Shown here: piece after piece, positions 1-8,280 of the stretch
Numbering within the stretch: the stretch's first letter is position 1
How the letters are laid out: every line of letters starts with the position of its first letter
Made by a program: the position numbers and the translations under genes
The notes under the pieces: generated by a model
What the model saw: the letters and a program-made list of their open reading frames with translations, nothing else
Database searches by the model: none
What the model was told of the DNA's origin: nothing
From: Arthrobacter sp. CAU 1506
GTDB taxonomy: Bacteria > Actinomycetota > Actinomycetes > Actinomycetales > Micrococcaceae
Reading direction: 5' to 3'
Assembly: GCF_005047635.1 (NCBI RefSeq)
Contig: NZ_SUKC01000002.1
Coordinates: 434,001 to 498,000, forward strand
Length of the DNA: 64,000 nt

Positions 1-68
1 GCATCGATGTGGGCCATGATGCCGATATTGCGGACCTTCGTGAGGTCGGTTAGCACGTCCAGTGCCAC
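1..68 (-). CDS. fusA: Elongation factor G, N-terminal fragment (cut by window edge)
   Basis: Only the first 22 complete codons are inside the window. They read (M)ALDVLTDLTKVRNIGIMAH followed by IDA, the conserved N-terminus of actinobacterial EF-G just before the G1 P-loop. The start is GTG at 66-68, with an AAAGGGAGA ribosome binding site a few bases upstream on the minus strand. EF-G is the GTPase that drives ribosomal translocation. It is the third gene of the rpsL-rpsG-fusA (str) operon, 65 bases after rpsG. Confidence 0.9.
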   Translation of the reverse strand, partial: MALDVLTDLTKVRNIGIMAHID

Positions 69-91
69 AATGTCTCCCTTTGTAGGTGAGG

Positions 92-126
92 GGTACGACG
101 ACGGCGGTTAGCGCCGCCGTCGTACC
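92..126 (-). other. Strong hairpin between rpsG and fusA
   Basis: Arms 92-106 and 112-126 pair at 14 of 15 positions around a 5-base loop. No T-run follows on the minus strand, so it is not a textbook intrinsic terminator. It ends about 24 bases before the fusA start codon. It could stabilise or punctuate the rpsLG part of the transcript, or reduce read-through into fusA. The structure is seen directly; the role is inferred. Confidence 0.6.
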
Positions 127-133
127 GGCTCTT

Positions 134-604
134 TTACCAGCGGTAGTGGGCGAAGGCCTTGTTGGACTCAGCCATCTTGTGGGTGTCTTCGCGACGCTTC
201 ACAGCGGCACCGAGACCGTTCGACGCATCCAGAATCTCGTTCATGAGACGCTCGGTCATCGTCTTCTCGCGGCGGGCCTTGGAGTAGCCGACCAGCCAGC
301 GCAGGGCCAGAGCCGTGGCACGGCCCGGCTTGACCTCAACCGGAACCTGGTAGGTGGCGCCACCGACGCGGCGGGACCGGACCTCCAGGGTCGGGCGGAC
401 GTTGTCCATGGCCTTCTTCAAGGCGGCAACAGGGTCGCCACCCGACTTGGCCTTCACACCTTCGAGGGCACCGTAAACGATGCGCTCTGCGGTGGACTTC
501 TTGCCGTCGACGAGAACCTTGTTGATCAGCTGGGTGACCAGCGGGGAACCGTGGACGGGATCTACGACTAGCGGCCGCTTGGGGGCCGGACCCTTGCGGG
601 GCAT
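134..604 (-). CDS. rpsG: 30S ribosomal protein S7
   Basis: Encodes 156 residues starting [20 protein letters not shown] and ending NKAFAHYRW, the full length of bacterial S7. S7 binds the 3' domain of 16S rRNA, nucleates assembly of the 30S head and contacts tRNA near the E site. The frame stays open further upstream, but the ATG at 604 is chosen because it matches the universal S7 N-terminus. It lies one base after the rpsL stop codon, with a GGAGAAG site inside the end of rpsL. Translation is therefore probably coupled to rpsL. Confidence 0.97.
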   Translation of the reverse strand: MPRKGPAPKRPLVVDPVHGSPLVTQLINKVLVDGKKSTAERIVYGALEGVKAKSGGDPVAALKKAMDNVRPTLEVRSRRVGGATYQVPVEVKPGRATALALRWLVGYSKARREKTMTERLMNEILDASNGLGAAVKRREDTHKMAESNKAFAHYRW

Positions 605-605
605 A

Positions 606-980
606 TTACTTCTTCTCCATCTTCGCGCCGTAGCGGCTGCGAGCCTGCTTGCGGTTCTTGACACCCTGGGTGTCAAGTGCGCCGCGGACGATCTTGTAGC
701 GGACACCCGGCAGGTCCTTCACACGACCGCCGCGCACCAGCACGATGGAGTGTTCCTGCAGGTTGTGGCCCACACCGGGGATGTAGGCAGTTACTTCGAC
801 GCCGCCGGCGAGCTTGACACGGGCTACCTTGCGGAGCGCGGAGTTCGGCTTCTTCGGGGTGGTGGTGTAAACGCGGGTGCAAACGCCGCGCTTCATCGGG
901 CTGCCCTTAAGGGCAGGCGCCTTGGTCTTATTGACCTTAGGTGAGCGGCCCTTGCGGACCAGCTGGTTAATCGTAGGCAC
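606..980 (-). CDS. rpsL: 30S ribosomal protein S12
   Basis: Encodes 124 residues starting (V)[17 protein letters not shown], with a GTG start at 978-980. S12 sits at the decoding centre of the 30S subunit and controls translational accuracy. The motifs [11 protein letters not shown] (Lys43) and [10 protein letters not shown] (Lys88) are intact. Substitutions at these lysines are the classic streptomycin-resistance changes, so the allele looks wild-type. It is the first gene of the str operon. In most relatives it directly follows rpoC, but here 13 kb of other genes separate the two. Confidence 0.97.
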   Translation of the reverse strand: MPTINQLVRKGRSPKVNKTKAPALKGSPMKRGVCTRVYTTTPKKPNSALRKVARVKLAGGVEVTAYIPGVGHNLQEHSIVLVRGGRVKDLPGVRYKIVRGALDTQGVKNRKQARSRYGAKMEKK

Positions 981-1195
981 TTTCGTGTTCTCCGTTTTTC
1001 TTGGGCTTTGCCCCGCCTCACATGCAGGGCCAGGCACTGTCGGTCGTCTTCGCACCCGCTGCCGAATCGAAGCGACCGTAGGCGTGCAAAAGTGTGGCAT
1101 CCTCCGCGCAAGAACCCCGCGGACCGGAAACAGGCCCCGCTCCGGTTTGATCCGGAACGGCCTTCATCCACTGCCACACAAAACAATCGAAGAAA

Positions 1196-1209
1196 AGTCT
1201 ATCAGACAA
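1196..1209 (-). promoter_or_regulatory. Possible -10 element for the rpsL operon
   Basis: The minus strand reads TTGTCTGATAGACT here. TAGACT (1196-1201) with the preceding TG-like context is a plausible extended -10, about 215 bases upstream of rpsL. No convincing -35 lies 16-18 bases further up. The whole interval 981-1256 separates the acyltransferase stop from rpsL and must hold the str promoter if transcription does not come from further upstream. Weak assignment. Confidence 0.3.
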
Positions 1210-1256
1210 TCGCGGCTCCGGCGGACGCCGTCGAACAGGGGCCGCCTGCACCGCGC

Positions 1257-3356
1257 TCACTGGTCCATCGCCTGTAGCAGGGCGGCTTCCAGCGGTGCGG
1301 CCAGAGTTTCCATGTAGGTGCCGCTCACGTGGTTCAAGTCCCGGTAGACCAGAACGTTGCCGATCACCACCGGGCAGGTATCCCGGTCACAGAAGCGGGA
1401 GGACAGGTCCACGACCTTAGTATGCGGAGCGAGCGCTGCAGCATCGTCCGTCAGGTCCTTGCCGTCCAGCCCAGCGTCTCGAGACTGCCCACAGCCGGAT
1501 GGATCCTCATAGTTGGCCGCCGCGCAGTCGCGGGCCAGCGCACCGTCGCGTGGCCGGGGCGTATCCTTCAAGGCGTAGACGTCGACACCGGCGTCGGCGA
1601 GCTTGTTCCAGTACTCAGCAAAGCCCGCTACTCCCGGCCGGTGCCCCGTGCCGGCGTCGACGAACGAAGACTCCGCGTAGTAGGACGTGAGCACCGCGTC
1701 CACCTCGCCGTCGGCCGTCAGCCGTTCCATCGTTTGTTCATTGGGCGCCCGGCACACGGATTCACCCTTCGCCTCGATCGTGCGCTGCTCAGCGTTGAAC
1801 GGGCAGGAATTGTGGATGTAAGTGCGCAGGCGCCAGCCCTCGCGCTCGGCGATCGGCTCCAAGGCTTTGAACCATTGGCCGGCGTGCGAGTCCCCCACCA
1901 GCGCTAGGGTGAAATCCCCGTCAGGGTTGCCGTACGTGCACTCTTTGGTCTGGGAGGCCATCGGCTTGACGGCGCAATCACCAAGGCCCGACTGGTCGTC
2001 CTGGGCCCGGGCAGGATCCGGAACAATCAGCGGAGTGCTGGTGGCGAACACCTGATGGCCGTTTTCGTTGATCGAAGCCACGCCGAACCCCGGTGGCGGC
2101 ACGTCCAGCAATGCCGCAGTCGCTTGGTCGCGTTGCGCCAGGATGCGATCCTGCTGGTTACCCGGCACGAAAGCCAGCGTGCCGACCAGCGCGGTAGCAG
2201 CGGCACCGGCGGCGAGCGGACGCCATGCGCTGGCACTGAACCAGCCAAAGCGGCGCACCGGCGTCTCCACAAAGTAATAGCTCAGTGCGGCCAGGACAAA
2301 GGAGCCGGCCAGCAGCAGTGGGCTGGTGGCGGGTCCCGGCTCCTTGCCCGCCAGGATCGTAAAGAACACGATCAGGGGCCAGTGCCAGAGGTAGAGCGAG
2401 TAGGACACGTTCCCGGTCCACTGGATGGGCCGCCAATCCACGAGGCGATGGAGGGATAGCGGGCCACTGGTCCGACCGGCGGCGATGACGGCAACGGTGC
2501 CCAGCACCGGCAGCAGGGCCGCGGTCCCGGGGAACGGCGTGCTGCTGTTGAAGAGGAACGCCGACGCCACGATGGCCGCCAGCCCGGCCGCTGCCAGCAG
2601 GCTGCGCAGGTGCGGCCAGCGCCGCGGGTCGTGGTGCAGTGCTGCCAGCAGGCCACCCAGCCCCAGTTCCCAGATCCGGGTGGGCGTGATGAAGTACGCG
2701 TCCGGGCTGCCGCCGGCCGTCGCCCAGATGCCATAGGCCAGCGAGGCAGCGACTGCCACGGCAAACATCACGACGGCGGCCTGCTCCACCGTCCACGCCC
2801 GGGACCTGCCGGTGCTCCCCCGCTTGCCCGGGCGGCTACTCCGCCGCCTGCGGCGCACCACGTAGACAGACAGAAGGACCAGCAGCGGCCAGAGCAGGTA
2901 GAACTGCTCTTCGACGGCGAGGGACCAGAAGTGCTGGAGCGGTGTCGGCGTTTCGGTGGCCGCCAGGTAGTCCACTGACGAGGCGGCCAGCACCCAGTTC
3001 TGCACATAAAAGGTAGACGCGAGGGCCTGCCCGCCAATGCGTTCCCATTGGCTCATCGGCAACAGCGCCAGGGTTGCGGCCAGGACGACGGCGATGACCA
3101 GCAGCGCCGCAGGCAGGATGCGCCGGATCCGCGCCGCCCAGAACGACCTCAGCGAGATGGTCCCGGTGGCCGCCGCATCGCGCAGCATGTGGCCGGTGAT
3201 CAGGAATCCGGAAATGACAAAGAAGACGTCCACTCCAACGAAGCCGCCGGGCAGCCAGCGCGGCTCCAGGTGGTAGGCCACCACCAGCAGCACCGCAAGG
3301 GCCCGCAGGGCTTGGATTTCGGGCAGAAACTTCCGCCGCGGGGTCACAGATTCCAT
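1257..3356 (-). CDS. Acyltransferase-3/SGNH membrane O-acyltransferase (OafA family)
   Basis: A 699-residue protein with the usual two-part layout of OafA-type O-acetyltransferases. The N-terminal multi-helix acyltransferase-3 domain has AYHL near residue 27 and GVDVFFVISGFLIT at 41-54. The C-terminal SGNH esterase-like domain has GDSH at about 488 and a DLNH motif at 673-676. The family moves acetyl or other acyl groups across the membrane onto cell-wall glycans, lipids or exopolysaccharide; the substrate here is unknown. The ATG at 3356 is chosen because a longer frame would run into pcaR. The ribosome binding site is poor and a GTG six codons earlier is possible. It lies 67 bases after pcaR and may be read from that operon. 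Confidence 0.85.
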   Translation of the reverse strand: MESVTPRRKFLPEIQALRALAVLLVVAYHLEPRWLPGGFVGVDVFFVISGFLITGHMLRDAAATGTISLRSFWAARIRRILPAALLVIAVVLAATLALLPMSQWERIGGQALASTFYVQNWVLAASSVDYLAATETPTPLQHFWSLAVEEQFYLLWPLLVLLSVYVVRRRRRSSRPGKRGSTGRSRAWTVEQAAVVMFAVAVAASLAYGIWATAGGSPDAYFITPTRIWELGLGGLLAALHHDPRRWPHLRSLLAAAGLAAIVASAFLFNSSTPFPGTAALLPVLGTVAVIAAGRTSGPLSLHRLVDWRPIQWTGNVSYSLYLWHWPLIVFFTILAGKEPGPATSPLLLAGSFVLAALSYYFVETPVRRFGWFSASAWRPLAAGAAATALVGTLAFVPGNQQDRILAQRDQATAALLDVPPPGFGVASINENGHQVFATSTPLIVPDPARAQDDQSGLGDCAVKPMASQTKECTYGNPDGDFTLALVGDSHAGQWFKALEPIAEREGWRLRTYIHNSCPFNAEQRTIEAKGESVCRAPNEQTMERLTADGEVDAVLTSYYAESSFVDAGTGHRPGVAGFAEYWNKLADAGVDVYALKDTPRPRDGALARDCAAANYEDPSGCGQSRDAGLDGKDLTDDAAALAPHTKVVDLSSRFCDRDTCPVVIGNVLVYRDLNHVSGTYMETLAAPLEAALLQAMDQ

Positions 3357-3423
3357 CACCGGATATTCATCCACGCCAAGATCAACGACAGTTGGCCGCG
3401 GGGTAAACGACCGGGGGCTTGCG

Positions 3424-4215
3424 CTACTGCTGTGCGCGCAGGGCGTCCGTGATCTTGGCCGAGGCGGCCCGCAACTTGGGCAGGGCCTCGGCGACCACGG
3501 CGTCCACATCCCGGGTGCCGTCGGCCAGCGAAGCCTGCATGGACATGTTCAACGCTGCGGCCACAGAGCCGTCCGGATGCAGAACCGGCACCGCCACCGA
3601 GCGCAGGCCGATCTCCAGTTCCTGATCCACCAGGGACCAGCCTTGGCTGCGCACCTTGTCCAGTTCCGCCCGCAGTTCCACCGGATCGGCGATGGTCCGC
3701 GGCGTCAGTTGCTTCAGCGTGGTGGAGGCCAGCCGCTGTTCCAGTTCCTCGGTCGACAGGCCGGCCAGCAGCACCCGGCCCATCGACGTGGCGTAAGCCG
3801 GGAACCGGGTGCCCACCATGATCCCCACGGTCATGATCCGGCGAGTGTGAATGCGGGCGATGTACACGATCTCGTCGCCGTCAAGAATCGAGGCGGACGT
3901 GGATTCATGCAGCTCGGCGGAAAGTTCCTCCAGCAATGGCTGCACCAGCTGGGGCAGACTCTGCCCGGCAAGGTAGGAATACCCCAGCTGGAGCACCAAT
4001 GCGGTGAGCTCGAAGACCCGGCCGTCGGTGCGCACGTACCCCAGGTCCACCAGGGTGTGCAGGAAACGCCGCGCCGTGGCGCGGGTCAGGCCGGTCCGCT
4101 TGGAGACCTCGCTCAGCGTCATGGTGACGTTGTCTGCGTCGAAAGCCCTGATCACGGTCAATCCGCGGGCCAGTGACTGGACGAACTGATCGCCAGGCGT
4201 TTTGGTCTCGGTCAT
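3424..4215 (-). CDS. pcaR: IclR-family regulator of the pca genes
   Basis: A 263-residue IclR protein. An N-terminal winged helix (about residues 14-75, with LSEVSKRTGLTRATARRFLH) is followed by the IclR effector domain (about 90-255, with TSMGRVLLAGLS). PcaR/PcaU-type IclR proteins sense beta-ketoadipate or protocatechuate and control pca operons. The name is assigned from position: it is the last gene after pcaJ, 25 bases downstream. It may bind the 15-bp palindrome at 6980-6994 upstream of pcaF. The ATG at 4215 gives the standard family length. Confidence 0.8.
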   Translation of the reverse strand: MTETKTPGDQFVQSLARGLTVIRAFDADNVTMTLSEVSKRTGLTRATARRFLHTLVDLGYVRTDGRVFELTALVLQLGYSYLAGQSLPQLVQPLLEELSAELHESTSASILDGDEIVYIARIHTRRIMTVGIMVGTRFPAYATSMGRVLLAGLSTEELEQRLASTTLKQLTPRTIADPVELRAELDKVRSQGWSLVDQELEIGLRSVAVPVLHPDGSVAAALNMSMQASLADGTRDVDAVVAEALPKLRAASAKITDALRAQQ

Positions 4216-4240
4216 GGTTCCTTCGAGCTCTAGGTGGGCG

Positions 4241-4885
4241 TTACTCGGTGGGCGGGAGCAGCTTGATGTCCATCTTGGACTGCAGTTCTTCAAGCGTGGT
4301 CCCGAATGTCTCGCGCACCCGGACGCCGTCCGGCGTCAGCAGGAAGACCGCGTCATTAGTGTATACGCGGGTGACGCAGCCCACGCCCGTGAGCGGGTAG
4401 CTGCATTCCTGGACCAGTTTCGGGGTGCCGTCCTTGGCGAACAGGGACATCATCACGTAGACGTCTTTGGCACCGGTGGCCAGATCCATCGCGCCGCCGA
4501 CGGCGGGGATGGCATCCGGTGCGCCGGTGTGCCAGTTCGCCAGGTCGCCGCTGGCCGAGACCTGGAAGGCGCCCAGCACGCAGACGTCCAGATGGCCGCC
4601 GCGCATCATGGCGAAGGAATCCGCATGGTGGAAGTAGGACGCGCCCGGGACTTCGGTGACCGGGACCTTGCCCGCATTGATCAGGTCCTGGTCAATCTCA
4701 TCGCCGTGCGCTTCCGGCCCCATGCCGAGCATGCCGTTCTCGGTGTGCAGGGTGATGTCCTGTTCGGCCGTCAGATAGTTCGAGACGGACGTCGGCTGGC
4801 CGATGCCGAGATTGACGAAGGAACCGGGCTGGATGTCCTTCGCGACCAACCGGGCCAGGTCCTCGCGGCTGAGTTTCTCGCTCAC
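4241..4885 (-). CDS. pcaJ: 3-oxoadipate CoA-transferase subunit B
   Basis: A 214-residue beta subunit of a family I CoA-transferase. With PcaI it moves CoA from succinyl-CoA to 3-oxoadipate. The catalytic glutamate is Glu49 in TENGMLGMG, and GIGQPTSVSNYL near residue 28 is also conserved. The start is GTG, sharing one base with the pcaI stop codon. An AAGGAGAGG site lies in the end of pcaI, so translation is coupled. Succinyl-CoA:acetoacetate transferase (ScoB) is very similar; the pca context decides the name. Confidence 0.88.
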   Translation of the reverse strand: MSEKLSREDLARLVAKDIQPGSFVNLGIGQPTSVSNYLTAEQDITLHTENGMLGMGPEAHGDEIDQDLINAGKVPVTEVPGASYFHHADSFAMMRGGHLDVCVLGAFQVSASGDLANWHTGAPDAIPAVGGAMDLATGAKDVYVMMSLFAKDGTPKLVQECSYPLTGVGCVTRVYTNDAVFLLTPDGVRVRETFGTTLEELQSKMDIKLLPPTE

Positions 4886-5571
4886 TAGTGTGCCTCTCCT
4901 TCTGCGGCCTGCGGCGCAATTTCCACAACGGTGTCCACATAGATGCCCGGAGTCACGATGACTTCGGGATCCAGTTGGCCGGTCTCCACGATTCCGGAGA
5001 CCTGGACGATGCTTTTCTTGGCGGCGGCAGCCATGATCGGACCGAAGTTGCGGGCGGTCTTGCGGTAGACCAGGTTGCCCTTCTTGTCCGCGGTCAGCGC
5101 CTTGACCAGTGCCACGTCGCCGTAGATCGGTGACTCAAGCACGTAGCCCTTGCCGTCGATGACGCGGGTTTCCTTGCCCTCGGCCAGCATGGTGCCGTAG
5201 CCGGTGGGGGTGAAGAAACCGCCGATGCCGGCGCCGGCTGCACGGATGCGCTCGGCGAGGTTGCCCTGCGGCACCAGTTCCAGTTCAATTTCTCCCGCCC
5301 GGTAGGCCGTGTCGAAGTGCCAGGAGTCGGACTGGCGCGGGAACGAGCAGATGATCTTCTTGACCCGGCGCTCCTTGATCAGCAGCGCCAGGCCGGCGTC
5401 AGCCTGGCCGGCGTTGTTGTTCACCACCGTCAGGTCCGTGGCGCCGCAGTCCATCAGCGCGTCGATCAGTTCCATCGGCTGGCCGGCGTTGCCGAAGCCG
5501 CCGATCAAAACCGTGGCGCCGTCCTGGATGCCGGCCACGGCGTCCTGGGCAGTAGCAGCAAATTTTGCCAT
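4885..5571 (-). CDS. pcaI: 3-oxoadipate CoA-transferase subunit A
   Basis: A 228-residue alpha subunit of the CoA-transferase. The N-terminal GGFGNAGQP motif (about 24-32) and the conserved NNNAGQADAG and GGFFTPTGYGT segments match PcaI/ScoA. It acts with PcaJ in the cytoplasm at the second-last step of the beta-ketoadipate pathway. The ATG at 5571 follows a near-perfect AAGGAGGT ribosome binding site, and pcaF ends 14 bases upstream. The order is pcaF-pcaI-pcaJ-pcaR. Confidence 0.88.
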   Translation of the reverse strand: MAKFAATAQDAVAGIQDGATVLIGGFGNAGQPMELIDALMDCGATDLTVVNNNAGQADAGLALLIKERRVKKIICSFPRQSDSWHFDTAYRAGEIELELVPQGNLAERIRAAGAGIGGFFTPTGYGTMLAEGKETRVIDGKGYVLESPIYGDVALVKALTADKKGNLVYRKTARNFGPIMAAAAKKSIVQVSGIVETGQLDPEVIVTPGIYVDTVVEIAPQAAEGEAH

Positions 5572-5585
5572 GCTGGCTTACCTCC

Positions 5586-6797
5586 TTAGTTCTTGGTTGA
5601 GTTGACGTTTTCCAGCACGACGGCGAGGCCTTGGCCCACGCCGATGCAGATCGCGGCCACGCCCCAGCGCTCGCCCGATTCCTGCAGCCGGCGGGCCAGC
5701 GTGCCGAGGATGCGAATGCCGGAGGCGCCCAGCGGGTGGCCGATGGCCACGGCGCCGCCCCAGGCGTTGACGATGGCGGGGTCGATGTCCCAGTTGTCGA
5801 TGCAGGCCAGCGACTGGGCAGCAAAGGCTTCATTAAGCTCGACGGCGGCGACGTCCGACCAGCTGATGCCGGCCCGACGGACGGCCTGGTTGGCGGCCTC
5901 GACCGGCGCGAAGCCGAAGAACTGCGGCTCCAGCGCGGACGCGCCGCGGCCGGCGATGCGGGCCAGCGGCTCGGTGCCCAGCAGTCCGGCGGCAGCCTCG
6001 CTGCCCAGCCACGCCGCAGAGGCGCCGTCGTTCAGCGGTGACGCGTTGCCGGCCGTCACGGTCCCGCCCTCGGGGCCGTCGCCAACCGGCCGGAAGACGG
6101 TCTTCAGCCCGGCCAGCACGTCAGCGGTGCTGGTGGGGCGGATCGATTCGTCGCGGGTCAGCTCGGTGCCCGGCACCTGCACCACCATCGAGTCGTACTT
6201 GCCCGCGTTCCAGGCCTCGTCGGCCAGGCGGTGCGATGCGGCCGCAAACTCATCCTGGCGCTCACGGGTGATGCCGTGCCGCTCGCGCAACTGTTCGGTG
6301 GCCTCGCCCAGCGAGACGGTCCATTCCTGCGGCATCTTCTTGTTCACCAGCCGCCAGCCCAAAGTGGTGGAGGCCAGGGTCATGTTGCCGGCCGGGTAGG
6401 GCTTCTCGGTCTTCGGCAGCACCCAGGGCGCGCGGCTCATCGACTCGACGCCGCCAATCAGCACCAGGTCGCCTTCGCCGGCGTTGATCTGGCGGGAACC
6501 GATGATAGCGGCATCCAGACTGGAACCGCAGAGCCGGTTCACTGTGGTGCCCGGAATGGAGGTGGGCAGGCCGGCCAGCAGCGTGGCCATCCGCGCAACG
6601 TTGCGGTTTTCTTCGCCGGCGCCGTTGGCGTTGCCGAAAATCACCTCGTCGATGCGTTCCGGGTCCAGGCCCGGCGCGCGGGCCACTTCGGCCTTGACCA
6701 CTTCGGCGGCCAGGTCGTCCGGCCGGACGCCGGCCAGCCCACCGCCGAACTTTCCAAACGGCGTGCGGACGGCGTCATACAGATATGCCTGGTTCAT
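5586..6797 (-). CDS. pcaF: 3-oxoadipyl-CoA thiolase
   Basis: A 403-residue thiolase that cleaves 3-oxoadipyl-CoA to succinyl-CoA and acetyl-CoA, the final pathway step. The catalytic set is present: Cys90 in NRLCGSS, His354 in GGAVAIGHPLGASG and Cys384 in CIGVGQG. The GVG form of the last motif, in place of GGG, also occurs in other PcaF proteins. The ATG at 6797 is chosen by alignment with thiolase N-termini (MNQAYLYDAVRTPFGKFGG). A leader of about 215 bases separates it from pcaC and carries a candidate promoter and operator. Confidence 0.92.
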   Translation of the reverse strand: MNQAYLYDAVRTPFGKFGGGLAGVRPDDLAAEVVKAEVARAPGLDPERIDEVIFGNANGAGEENRNVARMATLLAGLPTSIPGTTVNRLCGSSLDAAIIGSRQINAGEGDLVLIGGVESMSRAPWVLPKTEKPYPAGNMTLASTTLGWRLVNKKMPQEWTVSLGEATEQLRERHGITRERQDEFAAASHRLADEAWNAGKYDSMVVQVPGTELTRDESIRPTSTADVLAGLKTVFRPVGDGPEGGTVTAGNASPLNDGASAAWLGSEAAAGLLGTEPLARIAGRGASALEPQFFGFAPVEAANQAVRRAGISWSDVAAVELNEAFAAQSLACIDNWDIDPAIVNAWGGAVAIGHPLGASGIRILGTLARRLQESGERWGVAAICIGVGQGLAVVLENVNSTKN

Positions 6798-6979
6798 TCG
6801 AGGCTCCTTCGTGGCGCACGGCTGGCGTGCGCCTTGGTTACAGCAAACGGTCCGGTCCAGCGCTGTGGCTGGACCGGACCGCTCCATAAACATGATGGGG
6901 ATCCGCGCAGGAACCCTCCGTAGCGGCTTCACGAGGTCTTGGGACAGCTCCCATGGAACCTTCACCGAAACCCGGAAGT

Positions 6980-6994
6980 GTTCGCTTCACGAAC
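6980..6994. promoter_or_regulatory. Candidate IclR/PcaR operator upstream of pcaF
   Basis: A 15-base inverted repeat, GTTCGCTTCACGAAC, with perfect 5-base arms around a 5-base centre. It closely matches the 15-base pseudo-palindromes bound by IclR-type PcaR/PcaU/PobR proteins (GTTCG-N5-CGAAC type, from memory). It lies about 18 bases downstream of the -10 hexamer at 7012-7017, inside the transcribed leader. That position fits repression by a roadblock or by blocking polymerase. pcaR is in the operon this promoter would drive. Confidence 0.65.
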
Positions 6995-7011
6995 GCATGT
7001 ACGTTATATGA

Positions 7012-7041
7012 ACTATATCGAGGCGCTGTGATCCTCGTCAA
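7012..7041 (-). promoter_or_regulatory. Promoter for pcaFIJR embedded in the pcaC 3' end
   Basis: On the minus strand a -35 TTGACG (7036-7041) and a -10 TATAGT (7012-7017) are separated by 18 bases, close to the vegetative sigma consensus. The -35 lies in the last codons of pcaC, and the TAG stop of pcaC is part of the -10. It would allow pcaFIJR to be transcribed separately from pcaHGBDC. Confidence 0.65.
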
Positions 7042-7441
7042 GGCTGGCGAAAACACCCTTGGCCACCTTGAACGCCACGTTCGCGTCCGGCACGCCGCAG
7101 TAGATTGCCGACTGCAGCACCACTTCCTTGATCTCGTCCCGGGTCATGCCGTTGGTCAGCGCCGCGCGGACGTGCATGGCGAATTCTTCCCAGTGGCCCT
7201 TGGCGATCATGGCGGTCAGCGTAATGGCGCTGCGCGTGGTGCGCGGCAGCCCGTCCCGGGTCCAGATGGTCCCCCACGCGTAGCGGGTGATCAGTTCCTG
7301 GAAGTCCTGGGTGAAATCGTCGATCGAGCTGTTCGCCCGGTCCACGTGCTCATTGCCCAAGACCTGGCGGCGCACGGCCATGCCGTCGTCGTAAACCTCC
7401 TGCTGGGTCTTGGCAGGATCGAAGGTGCGGTTCTCGCTCAC
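7013..7441 (-). CDS. pcaC: 4-carboxymuconolactone decarboxylase
   Basis: A 142-residue single-domain carboxymuconolactone decarboxylase. It converts 4-carboxymuconolactone to 3-oxoadipate enol-lactone. Family motifs seen are ITRYAWGTIWTRDGLP (about 51-66), SAITLTAMIA and the CGVPDANVAF segment near 115-124. The frame is open far upstream, but the GTG at 7439-7441 is chosen because it follows AAGGAG by 8 bases and gives the normal stand-alone PcaC length. It is therefore a separate gene and not the PcaCD (PcaL) fusion found in some actinobacteria. The gap to pcaD is 44 bases. Confidence 0.88.
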   Translation of the reverse strand: MSENRTFDPAKTQQEVYDDGMAVRRQVLGNEHVDRANSSIDDFTQDFQELITRYAWGTIWTRDGLPRTTRSAITLTAMIAKGHWEEFAMHVRAALTNGMTRDEIKEVVLQSAIYCGVPDANVAFKVAKGVFASLDEDHSASI

Positions 7442-7485
7442 GGCGGGTACTCCTTGGGTAGTTTCAGTCAACGGTCCGGCTGCGC

Positions 7486-8280
7486 TCAGGCAGCCAGGAA
7501 GAAATCGCGCAGCAGTGCCGCGGTTTCTTCGGGCGCTTCGACGGGCGCCTGGTGGGCGGCGGAATCGACGACGGCGGAGCTCCCCTGCCGCACGCCGGTG
7601 GCCACTGCCTTGGCGAACTCGGGCGGACAGACCTGGTCCATTCCACCGGCAATGGCGATCACCGGAGTGGTGATCTCGCCGAGCCGGTCGCGGACGTCGA
7701 AGCCGGCCAGGGCCTCGCAGCAGTGCGCGTAGGCGAACCGGTCGGCGTTCTGCAGGGTATGCAGCAGCCGCGTGGTGCGTTCGGAATGCTTCTCGATGAA
7801 GCCCGGCGCGAACCAGCGCTGCGCTGAACCGACCACCATGGTGGGTGTGCCCGCGTTGCGGACGGTCTCGGCACGCTCCAGCCAGGCGGACGGCTCTCCG
7901 ATCTTGGCGCCGGAGCACACCACACCCAGTCCGGCGAAGCGGTCCGGGTAGTCCAAGCCCAGCTGCAGGGCCAGTTCGCCGGCCATCGAAACCCCGGCAA
8001 AGTAGACCTTGGCGCCGGCCTCAATGTCGCCGGCCGCGGCCAGCTTGTCCAGCATGGCCACCACGCCCTGGGCCAGTTCGGCCATGGTGAACGGCCCGGT
8101 GGACGCGGGGCTCGCCGCGTGGCCGGGCAGGTCCACTCCCACTACCTGGAAGTCCTGAAGGTAGGGCACGGCGTCGATCCAGAGCGCTTTGGCGCCGGTG
8201 CCCAGGCCGGCGCCGGCCAAGAGCACGGGCTTGCCTTTGCCCTCGGACAGCAAGGTGGGGGTGATGTCGGGAACGCTCAC
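7486..8280 (-). CDS. pcaD: 3-oxoadipate enol-lactonase
   Basis: An alpha/beta hydrolase of 264 residues. The nucleophile is Ser98 in AGVSMAGE, the acid is probably the Asp in AIAGGMDQVCPP, and His in AAHQAPVEAP completes the triad. It hydrolyses 3-oxoadipate enol-lactone to 3-oxoadipate. The GTG at 8280 is preferred: it overlaps the pcaB stop codon (GTGA) and has GGAG 6 bases before it. The ATG at 8292 would add four residues but has no clear ribosome binding site. Confidence 0.88.
   Translation of the reverse strand: MSVPDITPTLLSEGKGKPVLLAGAGLGTGAKALWIDAVPYLQDFQVVGVDLPGHAASPASTGPFTMAELAQGVVAMLDKLAAAGDIEAGAKVYFAGVSMAGELALQLGLDYPDRFAGLGVVCSGAKIGEPSAWLERAETVRNAGTPTMVVGSAQRWFAPGFIEKHSERTTRLLHTLQNADRFAYAHCCEALAGFDVRDRLGEITTPVIAIAGGMDQVCPPEFAKAVATGVRQGSSAVVDSAAHQAPVEAPEETAALLRDFFLAA

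Noticed and set aside
7013-7918. 301-residue frame joining pcaC to upstream sequence
   Set aside because: The upstream 159 codons overlap pcaD in another frame and lack any domain. PcaC has its own GTG and AAGGAG site at 7441.
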